Below, piece after piece: positions 18,019 to 26,241 of a DNA stretch of 64,000 nt. Each line of letters begins with the position of its first letter. Position 1 is the stretch's first letter. Source of the stretch: JAKZVK01 sp965248255 (GTDB lineage: Bacteria > Acidobacteriota > Terriglobia > Bryobacterales > UBA6623); the NCBI GenBank assembly GCA_965248255.1, contig CBDFIW010000004.1, positions 992,001 through 1,056,000 on the forward strand. Reading direction: 5' to 3'. Below the pieces are notes generated by a model. That model had not been told where the DNA came from and made no database searches. It saw nothing but the letters and a program-made list of their open reading frames with translations. Both the position numbers and the translations under genes were made by a program.

Positions 18019-18630
18019 TCAGTCCGCCGGGTCGCCCCACAGCTTCTTGAGCCGCGCGTCTCGGCCGCAGCCCCAGCGGTAATACTTGTACCGGATCGGG
18101 TTCTTGACGTAGTAGTCCTGATGGTAGTCTTCGGCCGGGTAGAAGGCCCCTGCCGGCAAGATCTCGGTGCGGATCTTGCCCTTCAGTTTTCCTTCGGACT
18201 CCAGGGCCGCCTTCGAGGCTTCGGCGGCGGCGAGCTGCTCGTCGTCGACGGCATAGATGGCTGACGTGTAGTGCCTGCCCTTGTCGCAGAATTGGCCGCG
18301 GCCGTCCAACGGGTCGATGTTGCGCCAGAAGACCTCGAGCAATCGGGCGTAGTCGACGCGCTTCGGGTCGTACTCGATGCGCACGGCCTCGCGATGCTTG
18401 GTCCTGCCCGATGAGACCTGCTTGTAGGTGGGGTTGGCCTTTTTGCCTCCGGTATAGCCCGATGTCGTCGACAGCACGCCATCGAGTTTGTCGTAAGGCG
18501 ATTCCATGCACCAGAAGCAGCCGCCGGCGAAGATGGCGACAGCCGTCGTGTCCTGCTTCGGGGCGGCCGAGGCCACCGCCGTCAGCCCGAGAATGAGTGC
18601 CGGCACGATGAGCGTGTCACGATAACGCAT
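18019..18630 (-). CDS. msrA: Periplasmic peptide-methionine (S)-S-oxide reductase MsrA
   Basis: 203 residues. Reduces methionine-S-sulfoxide in proteins. The signature 'FAGGCFWCMESPYDKLDGV' places the catalytic Cys at position 38. Other family segments are 'TTSGYTGGKKANPTYKQVSS', 'HREAVRIEYDP', and the C-terminal 'AEDYHQDYYVKNPIRYKYYR'. A cleavable signal peptide (residues 1-22, 'LIVPALILGLTAVASA') indicates export. The start ATG has GGGAGG eight bases upstream. It lies 51 bp downstream of msrB on the same strand, so the two form an oxidative-repair operon for envelope proteins. Confidence 0.96.
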   Translation of the reverse strand: MRYRDTLIVPALILGLTAVASAAPKQDTTAVAIFAGGCFWCMESPYDKLDGVLSTTSGYTGGKKANPTYKQVSSGRTKHREAVRIEYDPKRVDYARLLEVFWRNIDPLDGRGQFCDKGRHYTSAIYAVDDEQLAAAEASKAALESEGKLKGKIRTEILPAGAFYPAEDYHQDYYVKNPIRYKYYRWGCGRDARLKKLWGDPAD

Positions 18631-18681
18631 GGATGAGACCTCCCTTATGAGTCGGACGATTCCATGAGTCGGCCGATATTA

Positions 18682-19173
18682 TCAGTCGGACGATGCGGCG
18701 CCGGCGGGCTGGAACGTCATGGCCACGCCGTTCATGCAATAGCGTAACCCGGTTGGCTTGGGGCCGTCGTTGAACACGTGGCCCAAATGCGAGCCGCAAC
18801 GCCGGCAGTGCACTTCCGTGCGGGTCGTGAAGAACGATCGGTCCTCTGAGGTCCCGATGGCGTTGTCGAGCGGCTGCCAGAAGCTCGGCCAGCCCGTACC
18901 GCTCTCGTACTTGGTCTCGGAAGAGTACAGCGGCAAGTCGCATCCCGCGCAGTGGAAGGCGCCGGCACGCTTCTCGCGATTGAGCGGACTGGAGCCGGCG
19001 CGCTCGGTGCCGTCCTTTCGCAGCACGGCATACTGCGCCGGGCTCAGCATCTGGCGCCACTCCTCATCCGTACGCGTCACTTCGAACCTCTTTCGTTTCT
19101 TCGCGTCAGCACTCGGCGCGAGGAACAGGGCCGCGGCGCCGAGCGTGAATTGTCGGCGGGTCGATTTTGTCAT
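18682..19173 (-). CDS. msrB: Exported peptide-methionine (R)-S-oxide reductase MsrB
   Basis: 163 residues. Reduces methionine-R-sulfoxide, complementing MsrA. Zinc cysteines are visible as C75-A-G-C78 and C123-R-R-C126. The catalytic Cys146 lies in 'GLRYCMNGVAM', where many MsrB have RYCINSAAL. 'YESGTGWPSFWQPLD' is the substrate region. The N-terminus 'TRRQFTLGAAALFLAPSADA' resembles a Tat signal, pointing to periplasmic action. The start was set to 19173 because AGGAGGCAACT precedes it. It is the first gene of an msrB-msrA operon. Confidence 0.95.
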   Translation of the reverse strand: MTKSTRRQFTLGAAALFLAPSADAKKRKRFEVTRTDEEWRQMLSPAQYAVLRKDGTERAGSSPLNREKRAGAFHCAGCDLPLYSSETKYESGTGWPSFWQPLDNAIGTSEDRSFFTTRTEVHCRRCGSHLGHVFNDGPKPTGLRYCMNGVAMTFQPAGAASSD

Positions 19174-19755
19174 AGTTGCCTCCTGGCACGTATCTCTTCT
19201 TTCGATGATACCGGTGAAGTCGTTACTGTTCAAACCGAAATCGCTTCGATGTATTCCCGGGACAGAAGCGCTGGACACCAAGCGTCACAGCTGCGCCCGC
19301 TAGGGCGCGGGCGCGCGGGCTCACGCCCGTGGCCTATCAGCGGCTGGACCGGCCGCCCATGCGAGAGCAGCGGCTCCGCGCTTCAGAAAACATCGTCGGG
19401 ACAGGGTGTGCGGCAACAGGGTGGTTCGCATGAGGGTTCTCCACTTGTCTTGAACCTATTGAGGCTCGCAAAATACGGTGACCTTGGAAGACGGACGCGG
19501 CATGCCGTGCCCCTAGACGTGAACATCGGACCTGTCAGCGTAATTCGCGAGAGTTAGTAAGATTATCCTCGATGCGGTCTTGCTCGAAAGTTACCATCGG
19601 ATCGAAGATCGGAACGGCGCGTTGTAGCTCGGACCCGGAATCGGGTAACTGGTCAACGGGAAGGTCAGGGAACGGCCTGCCACTCTCTGGAGAGGTTCCG
19701 GCTGCTACGCTACAGTTCCAGCGAAGCGCGTGATCCCAATCGGAAGCGTCCCGGC
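19174..19755. other. Intergenic region with palindromes and repeat C copy 2
   Basis: 582 bp between divergent msrB and the sulfatase gene, so both promoters should lie here. It contains GC-rich palindromic sequence near 19289-19335 (GCCCGCTAGGGCGCGGGC), repeat C at 19455-19561, and about 190 bp before the sulfatase without clear features. Confidence 0.6.
19455..19561 (-). repeat. Dispersed repeat C, copy 2 (inverted)
   Basis: Reverse complement of 12272-12378 with few mismatches. It includes TTGCGAGCCTCAATAGG at one end, GCATGCCGTGCCCCTA in the centre and CTCTCGCGAATTACGCTGAC at the other. The central palindrome is slightly degraded (GCGTCC in place of GTGCCC). Confidence 0.85.
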
Positions 19756-21173
19756 ATGAAGCGTCGAAGAACTGCTTTGTTCGTGGTGAGAATAAGCGGT
19801 GGCAAGAGTTGGGCCGTTTGTGCAGCTCTGGCCGCGAATCTAGGATGGGGCGTCCCAGCTCAATCCGCCGCTGCGACTAAGCCCAACATCGTTCTGATCG
19901 TTTCCGACGACCAAGGCTACGCCGACCTCGGCTGCTGTGGCCGCCCGGAGTTGAAGACGCCGAATCTCGACCGCTTGGCGGCCGAGGGTGTTCGACTCAC
20001 GAACTTCTATGTCACCTGGCCCGCATGTACGCCATCTCGCGGGAGCATCTTGACCGGACGCTACCCGCAACGCAACGGCCTCTACGACATGATCCGCAAC
20101 AACGAGGTCAACTGGAACCACCGCTTCACCGAAGCCGAGTACGCCGTCTCTCCTGAAATGGCCCTGGGTCTCGACCAGCGCGAGATCACCATCGCCCAGG
20201 TCCTGCGCGAGGCCGGCTATGCCACCGGCGTCTTCGGCAAGTGGGATAGCGGCCGGGCCCGCCGTTTTCTTCCGCAGCAACGAGGGTTCGATGCGTTCTT
20301 CGGCTTCTCGAACACGGGCATCGACTACTTCACGCACGAACGCTACGGTATCCCATCGATGTTTCGCGGCAACGAGCGCGTCAAGGTCGAGGGCTACGCC
20401 ACGGACCTGTTCCGCCGCGAGGCCATCGAGTTTCTCAACCGCAACTACCGGCGGCCGTTCTTTCTCTATGTTCCGTTCAACGCCCCTCATGGTGCGTCGA
20501 ACCTCGAACGCACCGGTGCACAAGCCCCTGATGACTATTACCGCATGTACGGCGGCCTGCCGCCCACGAAGAAGCAAGGGTACATGGCCTGCGTCACCGC
20601 CATGGACGATGCGATCGGGCGTATCCTCGACCGGATCGACAAGCTCGGCGTGGCCGACAACACACTCGTCGTCTTCTTCAGTGATAACGGCGGCTCCGGC
20701 GTGGCCGACAACACCCCGTTACGCGGGCGCAAAGGCCAGATGTTCGAAGGCGGCCTACGCGTGCCTTCCTCGCCCGCTGGCCCGCGGAGCTACCTGCCGG
20801 GGCGGTCAACGACGGCTTCTTGAGTTCACTGGAGGTCTTCCCGACCTTCACGGCTGTCGCGGGCGGCCAGTTGCCCAACGGGGTGGCGTACGACGGTTTC
20901 GACATGCTGCCGGTCCTCCAAGGCGAGGCACCGTCGCAGCGAGTCGACATGTATTGGCAGCGCCGCGACGACAAGGCGGCACGTTACAAGAACTGGAAGT
21001 GGGTGGAGTCGCAGCGCGGCAGTGGTCTGTTCGATCTTGCTGCCGACATCGGCGAGCAACACGACCTTTCGACCGAGCAGCCGCAGCAACTGAACCGGAT
21101 GAAAGCCCGCTGGGCCGCTTGGCGCAAGCAGATGGACGAAGCTGAACCCCGCGGGCCGTTTCGGGACTACTGA
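19756..21173 (+). pseudogene. Arylsulfatase-type sulfatase, one-base frameshift
   Basis: About 472 codons. Sulfatases hydrolyse sulfate esters with a formylglycine made from Cys or Ser; here the signature is 'WPACTPSRGSILTGRYPQRN' (Cys type). Metal-binding segments are 'NIVLIVSDDQGYADLGCCGR' and 'TLVVFFSDNGGSG'. A signal peptide precedes ('AANLGWGVPAQSAA'). After 'MFEGGLRVP' the frame is lost; deleting one T near 20767 explains it, since the other frame continues 'LARWPAELPAGAVNDGFLSS' and runs to 21173. The deletion would remove the C-terminal domain. It may be real or a sequence error. Confidence 0.88.
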
Positions 21174-21236
21174 GACAGAACCGTGCCCCGTCAGCGCACG
21201 ATCCTGCGGGCTTGCCAGCGCCGCCCCGCGGGGTGA

Positions 21237-22310
21237 CTACGAGGTCGGGTCGCCAATATCGGGCGAAATCTCACCCGTTAGCGAGTTGAGGAACTCTTCG
21301 AGGTCCTGGCGCTCTTGCCCCGTCAGGTGATCCAATTCCTTGAGATCTTTGTCGCGCCAATCGTTCGAGTTGCCTGCGCCGATGTAGAAGTCGATCACTT
21401 CTTTGAGCGTCTTCAGGCTCCCGTCGTGCATGTAGGGTGCCGTCAGGGCGATGTTGCGCACGCTCGGGGTCTTGAAAGCGCCGCGGTGCTCTTCCTGATT
21501 GGTCTCTTTGAAGCGGCCGAGGTCCGCCAGCGTGCCGTCCAGGTCGGCTCCAACACCCAGGTTGTGGAACTTGTTGTCGGTGAATAGCGCGTGGTCGTCC
21601 TCCATGCTGTGGCACACTTCGCAATTCGCCTTGTCGGCACTGCGGAAGACCTCGAGGCCGCGCTGGGCCGATTCGCTAAGGGCATCCTCCTCACCGCCAT
21701 ACATGTAGCGGTCAAACGGGGAGTTGCCGCTGATCACCGTGCGCTCGAACGTGGCGATCGCCTTGCCCACCCTCTCGTAGGTGATCGGGCCGGGACCGTA
21801 TGCCTCCTCGAACGCCGCCACGTAGCTGGGGTCTTCGGAGAGCATCTGCTCGACGGCCTCGAGAGTGTTGGCCATCTCGATCGGGTTTTGTACGGGGCCT
21901 TCCGCCTGTGCCTCAAGAGTGGGAGCGCGCCCATCCCAGAACTGCGTCGTGAAGTAGGCCGCGTTGTAGACCGTAGGCGCTTGGCGACCGCCCTTCTGGC
22001 CTCCGACTCCGCTTGAGAACTGATCCGAATCGGCGAAACCCATGTCTGGGTGATGGCAGCTTGCGCAGGCGATGGTGCCGTCCGCTGAGAAGTTCTTGTC
22101 GTAGTAAAGCCGGCGGCCCAGCGCGATGGTCTCCGCCGTCGGCGGATTGTCGGGTGGGATCGGAACCGGCGGCAGGCCCAACGGCGCCTGAATTTCCACC
22201 GTCTGCCCGATCGGAATCGCCGGCGCCGCTTCCGGCTCCGGGCCGCAAGCCACGATCAAGAGCCCTGCAACAAGCAGAGCGAATACACTCAACAGCCGAG
22301 ACGTTCTCAT
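21237..22310 (-). CDS. Di-haem cytochrome c peroxidase, lipoprotein
   Basis: 357 residues. CcpA/MauG family: reduces hydrogen peroxide in the periplasm with electrons from cytochromes. Two haem motifs are clear, 'IACASCHHPDMGF' (C82, C85, H86) and 'NCEVCHSMEDD' (C230, C233, H234). 'RTVISGNSPFDRYMYGG' and 'TPSVRNIALTAPYMHDGSLK' are typical of the family. A lipobox at residue 22 ('LLVAGLLIVACGPEPE') makes it a membrane-anchored lipoprotein. The start is at 22310 with CGGAGA upstream. The same frame is open further upstream into the IS and could make a hybrid N-terminus, but the SD and lipobox support 22310. IS copy 3 ends 97 bp upstream, reading toward this gene. Confidence 0.95.
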   Translation of the reverse strand: MRTSRLLSVFALLVAGLLIVACGPEPEAAPAIPIGQTVEIQAPLGLPPVPIPPDNPPTAETIALGRRLYYDKNFSADGTIACASCHHPDMGFADSDQFSSGVGGQKGGRQAPTVYNAAYFTTQFWDGRAPTLEAQAEGPVQNPIEMANTLEAVEQMLSEDPSYVAAFEEAYGPGPITYERVGKAIATFERTVISGNSPFDRYMYGGEEDALSESAQRGLEVFRSADKANCEVCHSMEDDHALFTDNKFHNLGVGADLDGTLADLGRFKETNQEEHRGAFKTPSVRNIALTAPYMHDGSLKTLKEVIDFYIGAGNSNDWRDKDLKELDHLTGQERQDLEEFLNSLTGEISPDIGDPTS

Positions 22311-22406
22311 GATGTTCTCCGAGGGGATCCACTCCGGTGCAACCGGAATGTAGACTCCCAGAATCGAAGGTTTCCCTCGGTTTGTCAACTGAACAAACTC
22401 AGCAGT

Positions 22407-23993
22407 GTCAAGGCCCAATAGAAATGTCCCCTTCGGTAGCCCAGTAGAAGTGTCCCCTTGGTGATAGGAGAGAATCGTCATCGTCGGGGCTGTGGAACTG
22501 TGGGAATCGCGCAGCGATTTCCAAGGGGCGGTGGGAAGGGTGGAAAACCATCCACGGTTCCTCGAGCCCGGCACGGCTGCCGCCACAAGGTTTTCCACGC
22601 TTTCCATCCGACCCGGCATTTCCACAGCCCTCTTATGAATTCGCAGCTCGTGTTTTCCGCAGCACAGCTCGCCGCCAGGGGTGGTTCGCCGCCGGCTTGC
22701 GTCTGGCCACCACGTTCCCCTGCGGTGCCGGCTTCGTCCGCAGCCGTGGCGTCGGCGTGGCGATCACTTCGTGCTCGATCTCGTGCCCCTCAAACCTCAC
22801 CTGCAAGCTCTCATCGCGCCCCTGTTGGACCGTCACCCGTGCACCCGCCCCCACGCCCTGATTGCGTTTCGGCTTCAACTGCAAACAACGATTCTCGAAA
22901 CGCACCACCTGGTCGTTGCTCACCACTCGTTCGTATTCGAAGCAGAACACGCCTCGCAGCTCGGTGCCGCGGGGTAGCGCCTGGTGAAAGTCCGCTCCCG
23001 CCGCCGGCTCGCAGCAGAAGCGCTCGTTGTGCTCGGCTAAGTACTCCTCGCCGAGGTAACGGTTCGCCGCCTCGTAATCAACGATGCCCCGCAGCCGCAT
23101 CTTCTTGATCAGGCGGTCCTGGTGCGTGCCGTGATGGCGTTCGACACGTCCCTTGGCTTGCGGCGACGATGCGGCAATGATGCCAATGCCAAGCTTCGCG
23201 CACATGCGCCCGAACTGCGTCTCGGGCTTGATGCCTTCCAGTGCTTCCCGCGACGTCGGCTGGCGCTGGTAGACGTTTTTCCAGTCGCAGTACAACGCCT
23301 TGGGAACGCCGTGTTGGCGCACCCAGGCTTGGAGCAGATCGGCCGCGGCCCAGGTCGTTTCCTGGCCCGAGAAGCGGCACAGTGCAAGACCGGTCGCGTC
23401 ATCGACAAAGTTCATCAAACAGGCTTTCGGGCCGCGTCCTTCCAGCCAGTGGTGGTGCGAACCGTCGAGTTGAATCAGCTCGCCGAAGTGCGCTTTGCGT
23501 TGCCGCCGGCTGCGATGCGGTGGGCGCTTGCGACTCCGGCTCCACAGGCCCGCCGCGAGCATCCAGCGCCGCAGCGTTTCGCGCGGCACTTCCAGGCCCT
23601 GATCGGCTGCCAGATGTTCCGACGCCAGCGTCGGCCCGCAGCGCTCGTGCCCCTCGCCCGCATAGTTTGCGTGCACCAACTCGAGAACCTGCTCGCGGCG
23701 CTTGTCATCGGCTCGGTTCGAAGCGCGGCCGACGTTACCGTGCACCAAAGCCTTGACCCCGCCTGCTCGGTAACGCTTGTTGAGCCGCTTCGCTTGGCGG
23801 TAGCTGACCTCCAGCAGTGCGGTGGCTTCGGTCAACTTCAGTTCCCCTCGTTTCACTCGGCTCAGCACTTCGCCGCGCCTCAACTCCTTGGCACTCATCC
23901 ATGTCCTTCCCAATCTTTCACCTCCTCGCAGAGGTCCAGATTAGGGGACATTTCTATTGGGCGCTCAAGGGGACATTATCATTGGGCTTCAAC
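22407..23993 (-). mobile_element. IS1202/ISNCY-like insertion sequence, copy 3 (1587 bp)
   Basis: Same ends and length as the other copies. A perfect 19-bp direct repeat, ACTGAACAAACTCAGCAGT, flanks it at 22388-22406 and 23994-24012. It is inserted just upstream of the cytochrome peroxidase and in the same orientation. Confidence 0.95.
22633..23913 (-). CDS. ISNCY/IS1202-like DDE transposase, intact
   Basis: 426 residues, differing from copy 2 at a few positions ('SSPQAKGRVERHHG' instead of 'SSPQTKGRVERHHG', 'VVARRKPAAN' instead of 'VVAGRKPAAN'). All catalytic motifs are present. The start was assigned to TTG 23913 by the strong AGGAGGTG upstream, as in the other copies. Presumably active. 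Confidence 0.93.
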   Translation of the reverse strand: MGRTWMSAKELRRGEVLSRVKRGELKLTEATALLEVSYRQAKRLNKRYRAGGVKALVHGNVGRASNRADDKRREQVLELVHANYAGEGHERCGPTLASEHLAADQGLEVPRETLRRWMLAAGLWSRSRKRPPHRSRRQRKAHFGELIQLDGSHHHWLEGRGPKACLMNFVDDATGLALCRFSGQETTWAAADLLQAWVRQHGVPKALYCDWKNVYQRQPTSREALEGIKPETQFGRMCAKLGIGIIAASSPQAKGRVERHHGTHQDRLIKKMRLRGIVDYEAANRYLGEEYLAEHNERFCCEPAAGADFHQALPRGTELRGVFCFEYERVVSNDQVVRFENRCLQLKPKRNQGVGAGARVTVQQGRDESLQVRFEGHEIEHEVIATPTPRLRTKPAPQGNVVARRKPAANHPWRRAVLRKTRAANS

Positions 23994-24134
23994 ACTGAAC
24001 AAACTCAGCAGTGAACAGACTCAATAGACGGCTCGCCGTACTCGAGGTTTCTTGGGTGCTCGGTTGCGTGGACGGAGGCGCCTTTAAGGGTCCCTCAGGG
24101 AGCGGGGGTCGATGCTGGTTGGCGCTGTTGGGGA

Positions 24135-24164
24135 GGAGGACGGACCCGGCAAGGCCCGTCCTCC
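24135..24164 (-). terminator. Strong hairpin after the 24.2-kb secreted protein gene
   Basis: GGAGGACGG-N12-CCGTCCTCC, a perfect 9-bp stem 14 bp past the stop codon of the minus-strand gene. No U-tract, so termination is likely but not proven. Confidence 0.5.
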
Positions 24165-24178
24165 GACCACCTTACGTG

Positions 24179-24769
24179 CTACCGGAGCAAGCTGATGGGC
24201 TCCACGGGATCCGTCGGTGTCGGCAGAACCCGAATGCGTGGTTCGACCGTCTCGACATCAATCGTTACGCCGTCGGAGCGACCGTTTGGCTCGCGCGAAA
24301 CGCCGGTGTAGACCAACGCTACGTCGAGCCGTACCCTGCTAACAAGGGTGACGAAGCCATCCAAGATGCGCTGCGGTGAAGGCAACTGGAGCAGCCGCCG
24401 AATCTCACTGCAGCTTATGAAGATGGCTTTGCCGGGCCTCAAGATGAGGCCTTCGGCGCCGCTGCTACCCATCTGGCCGCTGCCCAGACGGGTCGCTTCC
24501 ACGACTCCGAGTCGAACGTCGACCGTCCGATCAGTCGGGTTGTGAACGTTGACCACCGTGCGGTAGAACGCCGGACCGAAATGGAACGACAAGTCGCTTG
24601 GTGATACATCGAACACGTTGCGGCAGACGAATTTGGCAGAATAGACGAAGGTCCGGGTCGGTGCGACTGCCTCGTCTTGTGCCATCAGCCCACTAGCGAG
24701 AGCACAAGCAAGGCCTAACAACATCACCCGGACCGCTAACGATCCCTTCCACTGAGATTGCTTCTTCAT
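24179..24769 (-). CDS. Secreted protein of unknown function
   Basis: 196 residues; not recognised. A clear signal peptide ('AVRVMLLGLACALASGLMAQ') is followed by a mature domain with beta-rich pattern: 'AFYRTVVNVHNPTDRTVDVR', then 'GLILRPGKAIFISCSEIRRL', then 'DGFVTLVSRVRLDVALVYTG'. The text resembles an extracellular beta-sandwich protein in which 'VNVHNPT' marks an Ig-like strand. The start at 24769 is supported by AGGAGAAAAACGA. It ends 166 bp from the IS target duplication and is followed by a strong hairpin. Confidence 0.75.
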   Translation of the reverse strand: MKKQSQWKGSLAVRVMLLGLACALASGLMAQDEAVAPTRTFVYSAKFVCRNVFDVSPSDLSFHFGPAFYRTVVNVHNPTDRTVDVRLGVVEATRLGSGQMGSSGAEGLILRPGKAIFISCSEIRRLLQLPSPQRILDGFVTLVSRVRLDVALVYTGVSREPNGRSDGVTIDVETVEPRIRVLPTPTDPVEPISLLR

Positions 24770-25127
24770 TCGTTTTTCTCCTGATTTTGATTTCGGAAGG
24801 CGCACCTCACCAATGGATGAGTTGACGCGCCGTTCCGTTGGAAGTGCTAACACGTCAGGGGCCAAACAGTCGCGGTCGCAAGGGCAATCTTTTGTGCGAA
24901 AGGTTGTGTCGACGCCGAGGCGTTTTGACACGGAACGGGGCAAACTGCACACGGCTTGAAGGTGCTATCGCGAAAGGATGTAGCGGCACGCCATGGCGTG
25001 CCTACGGGCTCGGCATGCCGAGCCCCTACATACCGTGAGACAGCCATGCGGCGGTACAATTTGGGACAGAACGAATGGCTGCTTGGGTCCTATGCGAGAA
25101 AAGGACCGAGCTACGAGGAGGTAGTCG
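24770..25127. other. Intergenic region with a double palindrome
   Basis: 358 bp between divergent genes. The only structured feature is the GTAG...CTAC double palindrome at 24980-25029. A purine-rich GAGGAGGTAG just before 25128 is the ribosome-binding site of the next gene. Confidence 0.6.
24980..25029. repeat. GTAG...CTAC double palindrome
   Basis: GTAGCGGCACGCCATGGCGTGCCTAC is followed at once by a second palindrome, GGGCTCGGCATGCCGAGCCC, and CTAC. Related GTAGGGGC/GCCCCTAC palindromes occur at 4031-4059, 12317-12340, 19498-19515, 44454-44477, 48305-48354 and 59015-59041. Confidence 0.8.
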
Positions 25128-26198
25128 ATGCGGATCGATCGAAGAGGATTCATCAGGTTGGGTCTCGGCGGCACTTTCGGGGGACTACTGTCCCTGGCAG
25201 CCAGTGAGGAAGGTGCTCAACCCGGCATCAAGATCGGAACTTTCCTCCCGCCGCAACCGGCCGATAAAGACCTTGCGTTTCTGGGGCACACCGGTGTCGA
25301 TTACGTTTCGATCTGGACAACGATCGACGACCTCGGCTACGACGCCATGATGCGGCACCGTCGGCGTATGGAAGCCAACGGCATCGGCGTCTACAACATC
25401 GGCATCCTGGATCTGCACTGCGACCCGACGCTCGTGCTGGGTTTGAAAGGCGTCGAGAAGAAGATCGAGCAATACCAGCAATACCTGAGAAACCTAGGCA
25501 GGGCCGGGATCCACTACACAACGTACGCCCACATGGCCAACATCAAGGACCAACCCACCCCTGGTTTCTACCAGACCGCGCAAGTGCCGGGTAGGGGAGG
25601 ATCGACAGCGCGCCAGTTCGACCTGGCGGTTGCCAAGACCTTGCCGCTCTCGCACGGCCGCGCTTATTCGGAAGACCACGTTTGGGGCACCTTCACCGAT
25701 TTCATTCAGGCGGTCATTCCCGTGGCAGAGGAAGCGGGTGTCCGTATCGGCCTTCACCCTGATGATCCTCCGGCGGAATCGCTCGGCGGCGTCGCACGCT
25801 GCTTCCGGGGTTTCAAAGCTTACGAGCGTGCGATTGAGATCGCCGATAGCGACAACTTCGGTCTTTGCTTCTGTGTCGGATCGTGGGGGGCGGGCGGTCC
25901 CGCGATGGGGAAAAACGTGGTGGAGATGATCCGCTACTACGGGCCGCAGAAGAAGATCTTCAAGGTGCACTTCCGCAACGTTGACCGGCCGTTACCAAAG
26001 TTCCGGGAGACCTTCTTGGATAACGGCTACCTCGACATGTATCAGGTGATGCGGGCGCTGCGTGAAGTCGAGTTCGACGGTATCGTCATTCCGGATCATG
26101 TGCCCGGCGGAGGGTATCCGCAAGTCAACAACTCCTTCACCATCGGTTACATGAAGGCTCTTCGCGATCGGGTGAACGCCGAGTTTCAGGCTGCGTAG
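25128..26198 (+). CDS. Mannonate dehydratase-like TIM-barrel protein, Tat-exported
   Basis: 356 residues. Closest to D-mannonate dehydratase (UxuA), which converts mannonate to 2-keto-3-deoxygluconate; the wider xylose-isomerase-like barrel family is the fallback. Family segments: 'GLHPDDPPAESLGGVARCFR', 'FGLCFCVGSWGAGG', 'KIFKVHFRNVDRPLPKFRET', and 'DGIVIPDHVPGG', which hold the metal-binding Asp/His/Cys positions. An N-terminal twin-arginine signal ('DRRGFIRLGLGGTFGGLLSL') is unusual for UxuA, which is cytoplasmic, and suggests the enzyme acts in the periplasm. The SD is GAGGAGGTAG. A PHP-family phosphatase gene follows 43 bp later on the same strand. Confidence 0.82.
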   Translation: MRIDRRGFIRLGLGGTFGGLLSLAASEEGAQPGIKIGTFLPPQPADKDLAFLGHTGVDYVSIWTTIDDLGYDAMMRHRRRMEANGIGVYNIGILDLHCDPTLVLGLKGVEKKIEQYQQYLRNLGRAGIHYTTYAHMANIKDQPTPGFYQTAQVPGRGGSTARQFDLAVAKTLPLSHGRAYSEDHVWGTFTDFIQAVIPVAEEAGVRIGLHPDDPPAESLGGVARCFRGFKAYERAIEIADSDNFGLCFCVGSWGAGGPAMGKNVVEMIRYYGPQKKIFKVHFRNVDRPLPKFRETFLDNGYLDMYQVMRALREVEFDGIVIPDHVPGGGYPQVNNSFTIGYMKALRDRVNAEFQAA

Positions 26199-26241
26199 AG
26201 TCGACACCGAGAAACTCGGTTCGCCCATCTACACTAGAAAT

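Noticed and set aside
22310..22625. Long N-terminal extension of the cytochrome peroxidase frame into the IS
   Set aside because: The lipoprotein signal and SD at 22310 fit the family start; the upstream part is IS sequence shared by the other copies.
10505..23993. Composite transposon formed by IS copies 2 and 3 carrying the 12-22 kb block
   Set aside because: Each copy has its own perfect 19-bp duplication, which indicates two independent insertions and not one joint transposition.
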